In this document: positions 54,965-64,000 of the stretch, one piece after another
Numbering within the stretch: the first letter of the stretch is position 1
Layout of the letters: the number at the start of each line of letters is the position of its first letter
From: Mucilaginibacter sp.
GTDB lineage: Bacteria; Bacteroidota; Bacteroidia; Sphingobacteriales; Sphingobacteriaceae
NCBI RefSeq assembly: GCF_028288225.1
Contig: NZ_JAQBOC010000033.1
Coordinates: 1 to 64,000 of the forward strand
Length of the DNA stretch: 64,000 nt
Direction of reading: 5' to 3'
Position numbers and translations under genes: made by a program
The notes under the pieces: generated by a model
What the model was told of the DNA's origin: nothing
Seen by the model: only the letters and a program-made list of their open reading frames with translations
Database searches by the model: none

Positions 54965-54995
54965 GAAATGCCGGATAACAAATATCCGGCATTTC
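54965..54995. promoter_or_regulatory. Perfect 13-bp inverted repeat in a divergent promoter region
   Basis: GAAATGCCGGATA (54965-54977) and TATCCGGCATTTC (54983-54995), loop ACAAA. It lies between the divergent kinase and GLPGLI genes, 80 nt before the kinase ATG and 84 nt before the GLPGLI ATG. Since no gene ends here, it may be an operator or a 5' UTR structure rather than a terminator. Confidence 0.6.
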
Positions 54996-55078
54996 ATCCC
55001 TGTAAAACTTCTGTTTACACCTGAGTTTTTAAAAAGCCAGATGGTTGCCCTACTATTACTTTAAATAAAATTATGATC

Positions 55079-56032
55079 ATGAAAACATTACGTTCAATTT
55101 TAGTTCTGTGTGTTGCTTTTAGCCTGTTATCAATTTCAGGCAAAGCACAACAAAGCCAACCCGAGACAGCAGAAGCTGTTGTTCATTATAAATTCTCACA
55201 CCTGAGGGATACTACCAAAAGGAATGATATTTATAATGAAAAAATGATCCTTTTCCTGGGCAAAAATTCAAGTGCCTATAAAAGCTACGACAAAAAAATA
55301 GCCGATGCTTTAATAAAAAAACAAGTGCAGGAGCAAATAGCTGCTAATCCGAATGGCCCGGTAAAAATTATGAGGGGAAAGGGCTCAGGCTCAAGTACTG
55401 AATACTACCAGTTCCCGGCTGAAGGGAAATTGGTAAGAAAAGAGAAGCTTATTAATAGTTACCTGATTGAAGAACCCATGGCAGCAATTGACTGGAAGAT
55501 CAGCAATGATACAACCAGCTTTGCTGGCCTGCACTGTCAAAAAGCAACGGCTCATTTCAGGGGGCGTGACTATACCGCATGGTTTTGCCCCGATCTGCCT
55601 TTTCATAGCGGCCCGTGGAAATTAAACGGCTTACCCGGCGTGATCCTTGAAGCTTATGATGCAAAAAAAGAAGTAGAATTTAAGTTTGACGGAATTGAAG
55701 ATTTGAGTAAGGCCCCCAAAGCTAGTCCTGTTGCCAGCGCGGATCAGCAACCCGCCGGAAGCGGTCGCGAAATAAGGCTTTTCGATATGGATGATGAAGG
55801 CGATCCTAATGTAATTCAATTACCATCCGGCGGGATAAAAACCACCGAAAAGGAGTTTGTTAATTTAAGGGAGGCCATGAAGAAGGACCCGGATGCTTTT
55901 GTACATTCTGCAATGGGTGGGTCAGGCGGAAACATGCAGTTCAATCGTTCCGGCCCTCAGCAAAATATCAAATTAAAGATTGGAGACGGCCCCTTAATTA
56001 ATAACCCGATAGAGCTTCCCGAAAAGAAATGA
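55079..56032 (+). CDS. GLPGLI family exported protein
   Basis: 317 aa from the ATG at 55079 (MKTLRSILVLCVAFSLLSIS), signal peptide ending near GKAQQ. The hallmark motif is near 187: GPWKLNGLPGVILEAYD (LPGVI in place of LPGLI). Preceding it are DWKISNDTTSFAGLHCQKAT and GRDYTAWFCPDLPF, both typical of the family. The C-terminal third (about 215-317) is an extended low-complexity tail with Gly/Pro. Family function is unknown; the genes usually precede an outer-membrane barrel gene, as here (4-nt overlap). Confidence 0.92.
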   Translation: MKTLRSILVLCVAFSLLSISGKAQQSQPETAEAVVHYKFSHLRDTTKRNDIYNEKMILFLGKNSSAYKSYDKKIADALIKKQVQEQIAANPNGPVKIMRGKGSGSSTEYYQFPAEGKLVRKEKLINSYLIEEPMAAIDWKISNDTTSFAGLHCQKATAHFRGRDYTAWFCPDLPFHSGPWKLNGLPGVILEAYDAKKEVEFKFDGIEDLSKAPKASPVASADQQPAGSGREIRLFDMDDEGDPNVIQLPSGGIKTTEKEFVNLREAMKKDPDAFVHSAMGGSGGNMQFNRSGPQQNIKLKIGDGPLINNPIELPEKK

Positions 56033-58701
56033 TCAGATTCAGCAAATTTGCAGCGATCTTCCTTTTCGGCATGATGCTCTCCCTAAGTAACTTTGCGCAA
56101 AATTTAAAAGGTACCGTTAAAGACAGTACTGGTAAAGGAATCTCCTTTGCAACAATAAATTTAAGAGGCGCCGGTAGTGCAATTTTAAGTTATACTGTAA
56201 GTAATAATAAGGGAGAATTTACCCTGCATTTACCCGCGGATGCCCCAAAAAGTGGCCTAACGGCTGAAGCAAGCTGTATTGGTTTTATAAAACAAACCAA
56301 TACAGTAACGGATTTGACAGCGCCGTACAATTTTATATTGCCGGTAGCAACCAATCAGCTGCAAACTGTAATTGTAAAAGATAAAAGACCTTTTCTTAAA
56401 ACCAATGGTGATACGTTAAGCTACAAGGTGTCGGATTTTAGCAATCCGCAGGATAGGGTTATAGGAGATGTAATTAAAAAACTGCCGGGCATCCAGGTTG
56501 CTTCTGATGGGAAGATCTCCTACAATGGAAAGGGGATTTCCAACCTTTATATTGGAGGCGATAACCTGCTTGATGATAAATATAACATCGCCACCGGCAG
56601 TATTCCGCATGGCGTAGTTGACCAGGTGCAGGTAATAGAAAACCATCAGCCTGTTAAAATGCTTAAAGACAAAGTGGTGAGCGAGGATGTTGCTCTGAAC
56701 CTTACTTTTAAAAAAGATGCAAAGCTACAGCTGATAGGACAGGAAACAATAGGCGGCGGCACACCCGGTAAATATGATGAAGACCTTAACGCAATGATGT
56801 TTAAGGATAACTTTAAAGCGATCAATTACCTTAAAGGCAACAATACCGGGTTTGATGTTCAGAATGACCTGGTATCGCATAATTTATCAGACTACCTGCA
56901 ACGAATAGATAATAATAAACCTGGTACCCTGCTTTCAACAGGAACTGCTGCCGATCCAGACCTGCCGCGAAATCGGTATTTGTTTAACCAGTCGAGCATA
57001 ATAAACCTGAATAACCTGGTACACCTGCAAAAGGATGTTCAGCTAAAAGCCAACCTCTATTACCTGCACGATACACAACTGCAGGATTATCAAAAACAGG
57101 CAGCTATCTACTTACCAAATGATACGGTACGTTACTCGGAAATACAGCATAACAAACGTCGCCCCGATATTTTGCATGGCCAGCTTACCTTAAACATTAA
57201 CAAGGATAAATATTATTTGAACGATGCTTTAACAGCTGATTATAATCACAATACCAATTATTCGGCATTGGTTACTAACGGAACTCCGGTGAACCAGGTT
57301 TTTAAGGACAATATTGCTGATTTCTCTAATGAGTTTAATCTCATGAAAACCTTTAAAACAAATAACATTATTGAAGTTTATTCGTACCTGAACCATATTG
57401 CCGAACCGGAAAGCTTATCCATTACTCCCGGTTTAAACCCTGCAATCTTTAATAACGGCAATCCTTACAGTCAGTTAAATCAAAAAGTTAACGTGCCAAC
57501 CTGGTTTACAAATAATTACTTTGCTTATAAGCTGCCTTCAGATTATGTTACACAAAGCTACAAGGTTGGTTTTAGCCTGCAGCAGCAAAAGTTGGGATCG
57601 GCTTTAAGCGCGGTACAAACCAATAATGCTGTTAATTTGGTAACAGACAGTACACAGAACAATTTAAACTGGTCGCGGCAAAAACTGTATGCCGAGGCAG
57701 GTTATGATTTCCCGGGCAAAATACTTAAAGTAAACCTAACCCTGCCATTAAGCCTGCAACAGATCCATTATACCGATAACCTGTTTGCTTTTGATAAACA
57801 ATCAACCCATTTATATTTTACACCCAGGTTGTTTATAAAATATCAAAGCGGCGTTGAAAATTATTTCAGCCTGGTTTATGATCTTAAAAACAGGATAGGC
57901 AGCATCCAGGATATCTATCGCGGATATGTTTTAAAAGATTACCGTACACTAAATGCCAATAATTCCGACCTTACAGAGCAAAAGGACCAAACCGCAGCAC
58001 TTGGCTTTAATTACCGCAAAGCCATCACGCTTTTCTTTTTTAGCATTACAGCATCATACAATCATATAACCGCCAATAACATTACCTCAAGCATTATCAA
58101 TAACAACATTGAGCAAAACATAGTGCTGCCATATGTTAACCATACAAACTCATGGATGCTTAATGGCTACATCAGCAAGTATGTGTTTGCTTTACGCACA
58201 ACCATCAGCGGGGGCGTGTCATGGCAGTCAAACAGTTCAAACCAGCTTCAAAATAACATTCTTTTACCCTATAAAACCATATCGGCAACTGAAAGTGCAA
58301 GCGCCGAAACAAAAATAACCGATGTGCTGAATATCAGCTATAAAGTAATTTATAACCAGCTCAGCAGCAAGTCGCCGGTTTCGACTTCAGGTACAGCTAT
58401 AAAAAGTATTTACCAGCAGGCATCCATAAGTTATAACCCGCTGGTTAACCTGTTCATTAAGTTATCGGGAGATGATTATTATAACCACCAGGATCAGCTT
58501 AATAACCAAAAGTACATTTTTGCAGATGCATCGGTAAGGTACAGGTTTAACAAGATCAATACAGATGTTGAGCTAAGCGCCAATAATCTTTTTAACACAA
58601 AAAAATATAATGCGCTTTATTTATCGGCAAATACATTTACATCCAATACGTACACCATTCCGGGTCGCATCATGTTAATTAAGGCTACTTTTAATCTGTA
58701 A
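56029..58701 (+). CDS. TonB-dependent-receptor-like outer-membrane barrel protein
   Basis: 890 aa. Signal peptide (FAAIFLFGMMLSLSNFAQN), carboxypeptidase-like regulatory domain at about 22-110 (LKGTVKDSTGKGISFATINL), plug-like domain at about 118-215 (VIGDVIKKLPGIQVASDGKI, GISNLYIGGDNLLDDKYNIA, VDQVQVIENHQPVKML), and a long outer barrel to the C-terminus. Short TonB-box signals are not seen, so it may be a non-TonB-energised family member. It overlaps the GLPGLI stop by 4 nt (ATGA), so the two are translationally coupled; together they are a common Bacteroidota pair, often for peptide or protein export or uptake. Confidence 0.9.
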   Translation: MIRFSKFAAIFLFGMMLSLSNFAQNLKGTVKDSTGKGISFATINLRGAGSAILSYTVSNNKGEFTLHLPADAPKSGLTAEASCIGFIKQTNTVTDLTAPYNFILPVATNQLQTVIVKDKRPFLKTNGDTLSYKVSDFSNPQDRVIGDVIKKLPGIQVASDGKISYNGKGISNLYIGGDNLLDDKYNIATGSIPHGVVDQVQVIENHQPVKMLKDKVVSEDVALNLTFKKDAKLQLIGQETIGGGTPGKYDEDLNAMMFKDNFKAINYLKGNNTGFDVQNDLVSHNLSDYLQRIDNNKPGTLLSTGTAADPDLPRNRYLFNQSSIINLNNLVHLQKDVQLKANLYYLHDTQLQDYQKQAAIYLPNDTVRYSEIQHNKRRPDILHGQLTLNINKDKYYLNDALTADYNHNTNYSALVTNGTPVNQVFKDNIADFSNEFNLMKTFKTNNIIEVYSYLNHIAEPESLSITPGLNPAIFNNGNPYSQLNQKVNVPTWFTNNYFAYKLPSDYVTQSYKVGFSLQQQKLGSALSAVQTNNAVNLVTDSTQNNLNWSRQKLYAEAGYDFPGKILKVNLTLPLSLQQIHYTDNLFAFDKQSTHLYFTPRLFIKYQSGVENYFSLVYDLKNRIGSIQDIYRGYVLKDYRTLNANNSDLTEQKDQTAALGFNYRKAITLFFFSITASYNHITANNITSSIINNNIEQNIVLPYVNHTNSWMLNGYISKYVFALRTTISGGVSWQSNSSNQLQNNILLPYKTISATESASAETKITDVLNISYKVIYNQLSSKSPVSTSGTAIKSIYQQASISYNPLVNLFIKLSGDDYYNHQDQLNNQKYIFADASVRYRFNKINTDVELSANNLFNTKKYNALYLSANTFTSNTYTIPGRIMLIKATFNL

Positions 58702-59053
58702 ATTTTGGTAATTCAGCCGCCTATAACCCTTTAGTTAATATTTTTTATATTAAACATTAACTTTTGTGGAATGTAAAAAATTATAATGCTATAGTTTTAC
58801 AAAAGGAAATTTGCGGCATCCTGTTATTCCTCTAAATAGGTACCTTTACAAGGTACATTCTTATCAACCAAAATTAAACCTATTACGTTCAGCAAATAAG
58901 GTTGGATTTGCATTAAAAAAATAATTAATGGAATAATTAAGTTAACCGGCTATACGGCTAAATGCTAATTAGTGTTATATTTACAATTATTCAGTACATT
59001 AGCATTGTAATATGCTTTTTTAGGTAGTGCCAATAATACCTGTAACTAATATT
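58702..59053. other. Intergenic region with no recognisable gene
   Basis: About 350 nt, AT-rich, between the outer-membrane barrel gene and the hybrid sensor gene, both on the plus strand. No strong hairpin with T run and no TAnnTTTG box in a convincing place; presumably contains the sensor promoter. Confidence 0.4.
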
Positions 59054-62000
59054 ATGCGCTTTAAAGTTTACATATATGTTTTACTGTTTAGTATAACGCA
59101 GCAATGCTTGTATGCTCAAAATACGGCGTATCAGTTCTCGCATTTGGATATTACCAACGGGCTTTCAATTAACCAGGTAAGCAGCGTTTTTAAAGATGCC
59201 AACGGATTTATGTGGTTCGGTACTATTTCCGGGCTAAACAGGTATGATGGGTATAAGTTCAGGGTGTTTAAACATTCAGCAAATGATCCCAATTCATTAG
59301 CTGAAAATTCGGTTGCAAGTATTTTTGAAGGACCAGGAAAGAAGCTCTGGATAAAAACACATAGCGGCTTTAGTATTTATAATTCCACTGCCGAAAAGTT
59401 TTTAAACGATGTTTCACAGGAACTTGAAAGGTATAATGTTTTTACAGATCAGCTAACTACAATTAAGAAAGACCGACAAGGTAATTTTTGGTTTTTAACA
59501 AATAATGAAGGGTTATACTGCTATCATCCTAAAAGCAATACCACCAATTTCTTCAGCAGCACTAATAACAAGTCAATTTCAATATTGCATTCAAACGTGG
59601 TTACAGATGTTGTTGAGGATAGCCATAACTTTATGTGGCTGATTTACACCGATGGCGAAATTGAAAAATTAGATCCCCGTACCAATACCATTATTTCCAG
59701 GTCAAACAGCCTGGCTAAGGTTAACAATTACAGGCCAGAGCTTTATTCGGCAACGTTTGATAATAACGATAATTTATGGCTATTTGCCGCAGGCAGTTCT
59801 GTTGGCATTTACCGCTATCATGTAAAAACAAAAGCTCTTGATCATTTTAGCACTGAAACGGGTAATATAAGGCTTAACTATAATGTTATAAACAATATTA
59901 TACTCGGCGATGACAACAAAATTTGGATAGGAACCGACCATGGCGGTATTAACCTGGTAGACCCCATAAACAACAGCATTCAATATCTTTTAAACAGGGA
60001 AGATGATCCCAAGTCTTTACAAGGTAATAGTGTGGTGCTTTATAAAGATAATACCGGCATAATTTGGGCTGGTACTTTTAAACAGGGGATCAGCTATTAT
60101 CATAAAAGTATAATCCGGTTCCCGCTTATCCGGCACTATGTTTCTGACAGTAAAAGCCTGCCTTATGAAGATGTTGATTGTTTTGCCGATGATGCCAAAG
60201 GGAATTTATGGATAGGCACAAACGGAGGCGGGCTGCTTAACTATAATTCGGTCACAAAAAAATATATCCAATATAAACACGATCCTAACGATCCTAATAG
60301 CTTAGCCAATAACATAGTAATCAGCTTATGTATTGATCATGAACACAAGCTTTGGATAGGCACCTATTTTGGAGGGCTGGATTGTTTTGACGGAAAAAAA
60401 TTTATCCATTATCGGCATAATGATAATATTCCATCGAGTATATCCGACGACCGTGTTTATAGTGTTATGGAAGACTCTTCATTAAAACTTTGGGTGGGAA
60501 CGTTTGCCGGCAGTACCAATATTTTTGACAGGGCCTCAAACAGCTTTTTACATCCCAATTATCAAATGCTCTCCAGCTATACTGCAGTTATTTATGAGGA
60601 TAAACAAAAAAATATTTGGATAGGCCGGGATAAAGGGGTTGATTTTATTGGAAAAGGTAAAAGTTTAGCCAAACATTATGTAAATCAGCCGAATAATCCT
60701 AACAGTTTGATAGGTAATGATGTAAACAGCATTATCCAGGATAGTAAAGGGATGATGTGGATAGGCACAAAGGATGGTTTAAGTATTTTAAACGCACAAA
60801 CTAATAAGTTCTATAATCTTAATGAAGCAAATGGAATACCGGGTAATGATGTTTTAAAAGTTTTGGAGGATGACAATGGTAAAATTTGGATAAGCACAGC
60901 AAACGGGCTGGCTAGTATTAAGCCTGTTAAAGCAGGTAACAATATCAGGTTCCTGATCAATAAGTTTGATGAGTTTGACGGCTTGCAGGGCCGCGAATTT
61001 AATGCCTATTCGGCATTTAAAACCCGGCAAGGGCAATTGATATTTGGTGGGGCACACGGATTTAACCTGTTTAACCCGCAGAATATAAATATTACTAAAA
61101 ACAAACCCAAATTATTATTTACCGATTTTCAGTTATTTAACAAAAGTGTTACTGTTGGCGATACCATAAAGGGTAATGTGGTACTTAAAAGTTCAATTAC
61201 AGATACTAAAAATTTAACATTGAACCATAATGAGAACGACTTTAGCATTGAGTTTGCAGCCTGCGAGTATTTTAATCCCGACAAAGTTGTTTACCAGTAT
61301 AAGTTGGAAGGATTTGACAAACAATGGCTTTCGGCCCCTAATAGCACCCGTAAGGCAACATATACAAATTTAGATGCAGGTGACTATATATTTAAAGTTA
61401 GAGCCGGCAATATAAACGATCCTGAAAATACAAATACCATAACGCTTAACATCAGGGTATTGCCACCGTTTTGGAAATCGCCATTGGCTTACCTGCTTTA
61501 TTTTATAAGTGTAGTTTTCCTTTTATTTTATGTACGCCATAAAGGGATCCTTAAACTAAAAAATGAATTCAGGATAAAACAGGATAAACTGGAAGAAGAG
61601 CGAAAAATTGAAAATGAACGTGAAGAGGCGCGCCGGATGCATCAGCTTGATTTGATGAAAATTAAGTTTTTTACCAATGTAAGCCACGAGTTCCGCACTC
61701 CTTTATCATTGATAATATCGCCAATTGATGATCTGATTAAAACAACAGACAAACCCGAGCAGCAACAACACCTTGTAATGATAAAAAGAAATGGGAAGCG
61801 CTTGCTTAACCTGGTTAACCAGCTGCTTGATTTTCGTAAAATGGAATATAATGAGCTAAAGCTTTGTTTAAAAAAGGGCGATATCATACAATTTATAAGG
61901 GATGTTTGTTCTTCGTTTACAGATGTTGCTCATCAAAAGCAAATTCAATACCTTTTTGAGAGCGAAGTGAATTCGTTTGTCACCAATTTCGATCATGATA

Positions 62001-63226
62001 AGATAGAAAGGATCCTGTTTAACCTGCTCTCCAATGCCTTTAAATTTACAGCATCGGGCGGTTACATTAGTGTTATGCTAAATTTATCGGCTCCGGATGA
62101 GTTTGCAAAAGATCAAAAAATACTCGTGATAAAGGTGATTGATACCGGCATTGGCATACCTGTAGAAAACCAGGAAAAGATCTTTGAGCGCTTTTTTCAG
62201 GATAATATGCCCGAAAGCTTGCTGAACCAGGGTAGCGGGATAGGTTTATCTATCACAAAGGAATTTATAAAAATGCATAGCGGGACGATAAAAATAGAAA
62301 GCGAACCCGACTATGGCACCTGTTTTATTATAGAGCTTCCTGTTGGGGATTTGCATGAAGAACAGCCGGTTGCTGTGCCTAAGCCGGAGAAAATATCAGA
62401 TCCTGGTTTACAAAATATAGATAATATAAATGGTTTAGCTAAAAAATCAACTGTTTTATTGATAGAGGATAATGATGATTTAAGATTTTATCTGAAAGAC
62501 AATTTAAAACACAGCTTTCATATAATAGAAGCGGTAAACGGTAAAGACGGCTGGCAAAAAGCACTTGCGTTACATCCCAAACTTATTGTAAGTGATGTTA
62601 ATATGCCAGAAATGAATGGTTTGGACCTGTGTAAAAAAATAAAAGGAGATAGTAGGACTGCCCAGATCCCTATTATTTTATTAACTGCGCTAACAGGGCA
62701 AAACGATCAGCTTGCCGGTATAGACAGTGGTGCTAATGACTATATTGTAAAACCTTTTAACTTTGAGATCTTGCTGTCAAAAATCCACGGCCTGTTAAGG
62801 ATCCAGCAAACAATGAAGAAAACGTATCAAAAGCAGGTAGATGTAGAGGCCAGGGATATAGTTGTGGTATCAGAAGATGAGAAATTTTTAAAAAATGCCT
62901 TTGCCAGCATTGAGAAGAATATCACCAATCCCAATTTTTCTGTTGAAGAGTTAAGCAGGAATTTAAACCTGAGCAGGGTATCACTTTATAAAAAATTATT
63001 AACGCTTACCGGTAAAACCCCTGTTGATTGCATAAGGACCATTCGTTTAAAAAGAGCGGTGCAATTGTTAGAGAAAAGCAAGCTGAGCATTGCCAATGTT
63101 GCTTATGAGGTAGGCTTTAATAATGCCGCATATTTTGCCAAAGTATTTAAAGAAGAATTTGGAATGCTCCCATCAGAATATATTATTGAGATGCGGAGTA
63201 AAGAAAAAGAAGAAAACTTTGCTTAA
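59054..63226 (+). CDS. Hybrid two-component system regulator (HTCS: propeller sensor, kinase, receiver, AraC)
   Basis: 1390 aa from the ATG at 59054 (MRFKVYIYVLLFSITQQCLY). Signal peptide, then two Reg_prop-type beta propellers in the periplasm (e.g. VFKDANGFMWFGTISGLNRY, DDAKGNLWIGTNGGGLLNYN), a Y_Y_Y domain (about 690-800), a membrane helix (about 810-830), HisKA with phosphoacceptor His878 in FFTNVSHEFRTPLSLI, HATPase_c (LFNLLSNAFKFTA, DTGIGIP, GSGIGLSI), a receiver with Asp1181 in LIVSDVNMPEMNG, and an AraC helix-turn-helix at about 1280-1385 (LSRNLNLSRVSLYKKLLTLT, ANVAYEVGFNNAAYFAKVFK). HTCS proteins usually sense oligosaccharides and switch on nearby polysaccharide-use genes; the GH27 gene 50 nt downstream fits. 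Confidence 0.95.
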   Translation: MRFKVYIYVLLFSITQQCLYAQNTAYQFSHLDITNGLSINQVSSVFKDANGFMWFGTISGLNRYDGYKFRVFKHSANDPNSLAENSVASIFEGPGKKLWIKTHSGFSIYNSTAEKFLNDVSQELERYNVFTDQLTTIKKDRQGNFWFLTNNEGLYCYHPKSNTTNFFSSTNNKSISILHSNVVTDVVEDSHNFMWLIYTDGEIEKLDPRTNTIISRSNSLAKVNNYRPELYSATFDNNDNLWLFAAGSSVGIYRYHVKTKALDHFSTETGNIRLNYNVINNIILGDDNKIWIGTDHGGINLVDPINNSIQYLLNREDDPKSLQGNSVVLYKDNTGIIWAGTFKQGISYYHKSIIRFPLIRHYVSDSKSLPYEDVDCFADDAKGNLWIGTNGGGLLNYNSVTKKYIQYKHDPNDPNSLANNIVISLCIDHEHKLWIGTYFGGLDCFDGKKFIHYRHNDNIPSSISDDRVYSVMEDSSLKLWVGTFAGSTNIFDRASNSFLHPNYQMLSSYTAVIYEDKQKNIWIGRDKGVDFIGKGKSLAKHYVNQPNNPNSLIGNDVNSIIQDSKGMMWIGTKDGLSILNAQTNKFYNLNEANGIPGNDVLKVLEDDNGKIWISTANGLASIKPVKAGNNIRFLINKFDEFDGLQGREFNAYSAFKTRQGQLIFGGAHGFNLFNPQNINITKNKPKLLFTDFQLFNKSVTVGDTIKGNVVLKSSITDTKNLTLNHNENDFSIEFAACEYFNPDKVVYQYKLEGFDKQWLSAPNSTRKATYTNLDAGDYIFKVRAGNINDPENTNTITLNIRVLPPFWKSPLAYLLYFISVVFLLFYVRHKGILKLKNEFRIKQDKLEEERKIENEREEARRMHQLDLMKIKFFTNVSHEFRTPLSLIISPIDDLIKTTDKPEQQQHLVMIKRNGKRLLNLVNQLLDFRKMEYNELKLCLKKGDIIQFIRDVCSSFTDVAHQKQIQYLFESEVNSFVTNFDHDKIERILFNLLSNAFKFTASGGYISVMLNLSAPDEFAKDQKILVIKVIDTGIGIPVENQEKIFERFFQDNMPESLLNQGSGIGLSITKEFIKMHSGTIKIESEPDYGTCFIIELPVGDLHEEQPVAVPKPEKISDPGLQNIDNINGLAKKSTVLLIEDNDDLRFYLKDNLKHSFHIIEAVNGKDGWQKALALHPKLIVSDVNMPEMNGLDLCKKIKGDSRTAQIPIILLTALTGQNDQLAGIDSGANDYIVKPFNFEILLSKIHGLLRIQQTMKKTYQKQVDVEARDIVVVSEDEKFLKNAFASIEKNITNPNFSVEELSRNLNLSRVSLYKKLLTLTGKTPVDCIRTIRLKRAVQLLEKSKLSIANVAYEVGFNNAAYFAKVFKEEFGMLPSEYIIEMRSKEKEENFA

Positions 63227-63275
63227 TTGCGGAATAAAGCGTTAATTAAAACATTTGATCGAATTTGAAATCCCA

Positions 63276-64000
63276 ATGAAATATATACATACTTTTATTA
63301 TTGCCGCTTTTATATCTTTTTTTAATTCCTCGTCCGCACAAACGGTGGCACAAACACCGCCAATGGGCTGGAACAGTTATAACTGTTTTGGGTCTGCCGT
63401 GCATGAGGATGAAGTAAAAGCAAATGCGGATTATATGGCCAAAAACCTGAAACAATACGGCTGGCAATATGTAGTGGTTGATTTTTTATGGTCGTATGAT
63501 AACCCTCCGGGAAGCAACATCGGCAACCCATTTCAATCAAGGTTGCAGGATGGTTCATACATCCCCTGGTTAACAATGGATCAATGGGGCAGGCTAAACC
63601 CGCAACCAACCAAGTTCCCTTCAGCGTTTGGCGGTAAGGGGTTTGGGCCGCTGGCGACATATGTACATTCCCTGGGTTTGAAATTTGGGATTCATGTAAT
63701 GCGGGGCATTCCACGCCAGGCCGTGTGGGCCAAGTCGCCGGTTAAGGGAACTAATGGAATAACGGCAGATATGGTTGCTGACACCAATTCAAAATGCCCC
63801 TGGATGAACCACATGTACGGGCTTGATATGAAGAAGCCAGGCGCACAGGAATATTTAAATTCGCTTTTAGAGCTGTACGCCGACTGGGGTGTTGATTTTA
63901 TTAAGGTGGATGATCTTTCGAGGCCATATAGTGAGCCGGAAGTTGAAGGCTACAGCAAGGCAATTGCACATTGCGGCAGGCCGATAGTATTGAGCTTATC
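63276..64000 (+). CDS. Glycoside hydrolase family 27 alpha-galactosidase-like protein (3' partial)
   Basis: Open to the right edge; 241 codons visible. Starts MKYIHTFIIAAFISFFNSSS, with signal peptide ending about SSAQT. Then TPPMGWNSYNCFGSAVHEDE, the GH27 N-terminal signature, QYVVVDFLWSYDN, GLKFGIHVMRGIPR, and the nucleophile region GVDFIKVDDLSRPY where Asp212 corresponds to the catalytic nucleophile after Lys-x. The acid/base Asp would lie beyond the edge. Some GH27-like Bacteroidota enzymes act on other sugars, so alpha-galactosidase is the family-level call. Starts 49 nt after the HTCS stop. Probably exported. Confidence 0.88.
   Translation, partial: MKYIHTFIIAAFISFFNSSSAQTVAQTPPMGWNSYNCFGSAVHEDEVKANADYMAKNLKQYGWQYVVVDFLWSYDNPPGSNIGNPFQSRLQDGSYIPWLTMDQWGRLNPQPTKFPSAFGGKGFGPLATYVHSLGLKFGIHVMRGIPRQAVWAKSPVKGTNGITADMVADTNSKCPWMNHMYGLDMKKPGAQEYLNSLLELYADWGVDFIKVDDLSRPYSEPEVEGYSKAIAHCGRPIVLSL

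Overview
The window looks like a chromosome segment of a Bacteroidota bacterium, most likely a Sphingobacteriaceae member close to Mucilaginibacter or Pedobacter. This is inferred from family content: GLPGLI protein, CHU_C/type IX secretion sorting domains, a hybrid two-component regulator with AraC output, TonB receptors with N-terminal carboxypeptidase-like domains, DUF4965 hydrolase, a short Hc1-like histone H1 protein, moderate GC and weak ribosome binding sites. No tRNA, rRNA, CRISPR array, intact insertion sequence or prophage was seen.

Layout. 1-3315: an AraC-type DNA-binding region fused in frame to an FtsX/MacB-type ABC permease (5' end outside the window). 4-14.4 kb: mostly single housekeeping or accessory genes: ankyrin protein, an HRPC-motif protein, MidA-type methyltransferase, Hc1-like protein, RRM protein, nitronate monooxygenase, Crp/Fnr regulator, HtrA-like protease, and a class V aminotransferase with a DUF4395 membrane protein. 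14.6-19.9 kb: a LytS/LytTR two-component pair, a TonB receptor with a small exported protein, a broken AraC gene and a lone receiver protein.

20-43 kb is the most striking part. Two tandem paralogous giant genes (2471 and 2465 aa) each encode a signal peptide, five modules of exactly six NHL blades plus one putative Ig domain, six cadherin-like sandwiches arranged as three A/B pairs, and a CHU_C sorting domain. The pair is flanked upstream by a propeller-type histidine kinase with a LuxR-type regulator and downstream by a TPR-type histidine kinase with a paralogous LuxR-type regulator, all on the same strand. I read this as a dedicated sensory/regulatory locus for very large cell-surface or secreted adhesin-like proteins; the functional link is inference from position. 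Both giant genes end in the same conserved 3' hairpin.

43-64 kb: metallophosphoesterase, a membrane-anchored GMC oxidoreductase with an unknown 185-aa neighbour, a DUF4965/DUF1793 glutaminase-like hydrolase, a TetR-controlled MFS efflux operon with two visible operator copies, a LytS/LytTR pair divergent from a GLPGLI + TonB-type outer-membrane barrel operon, and a hybrid sensor/AraC regulator just upstream of a GH27 alpha-galactosidase-like gene that runs off the window end. In all, five complete phosphorelay systems plus one lone receiver lie in about 49 kb.
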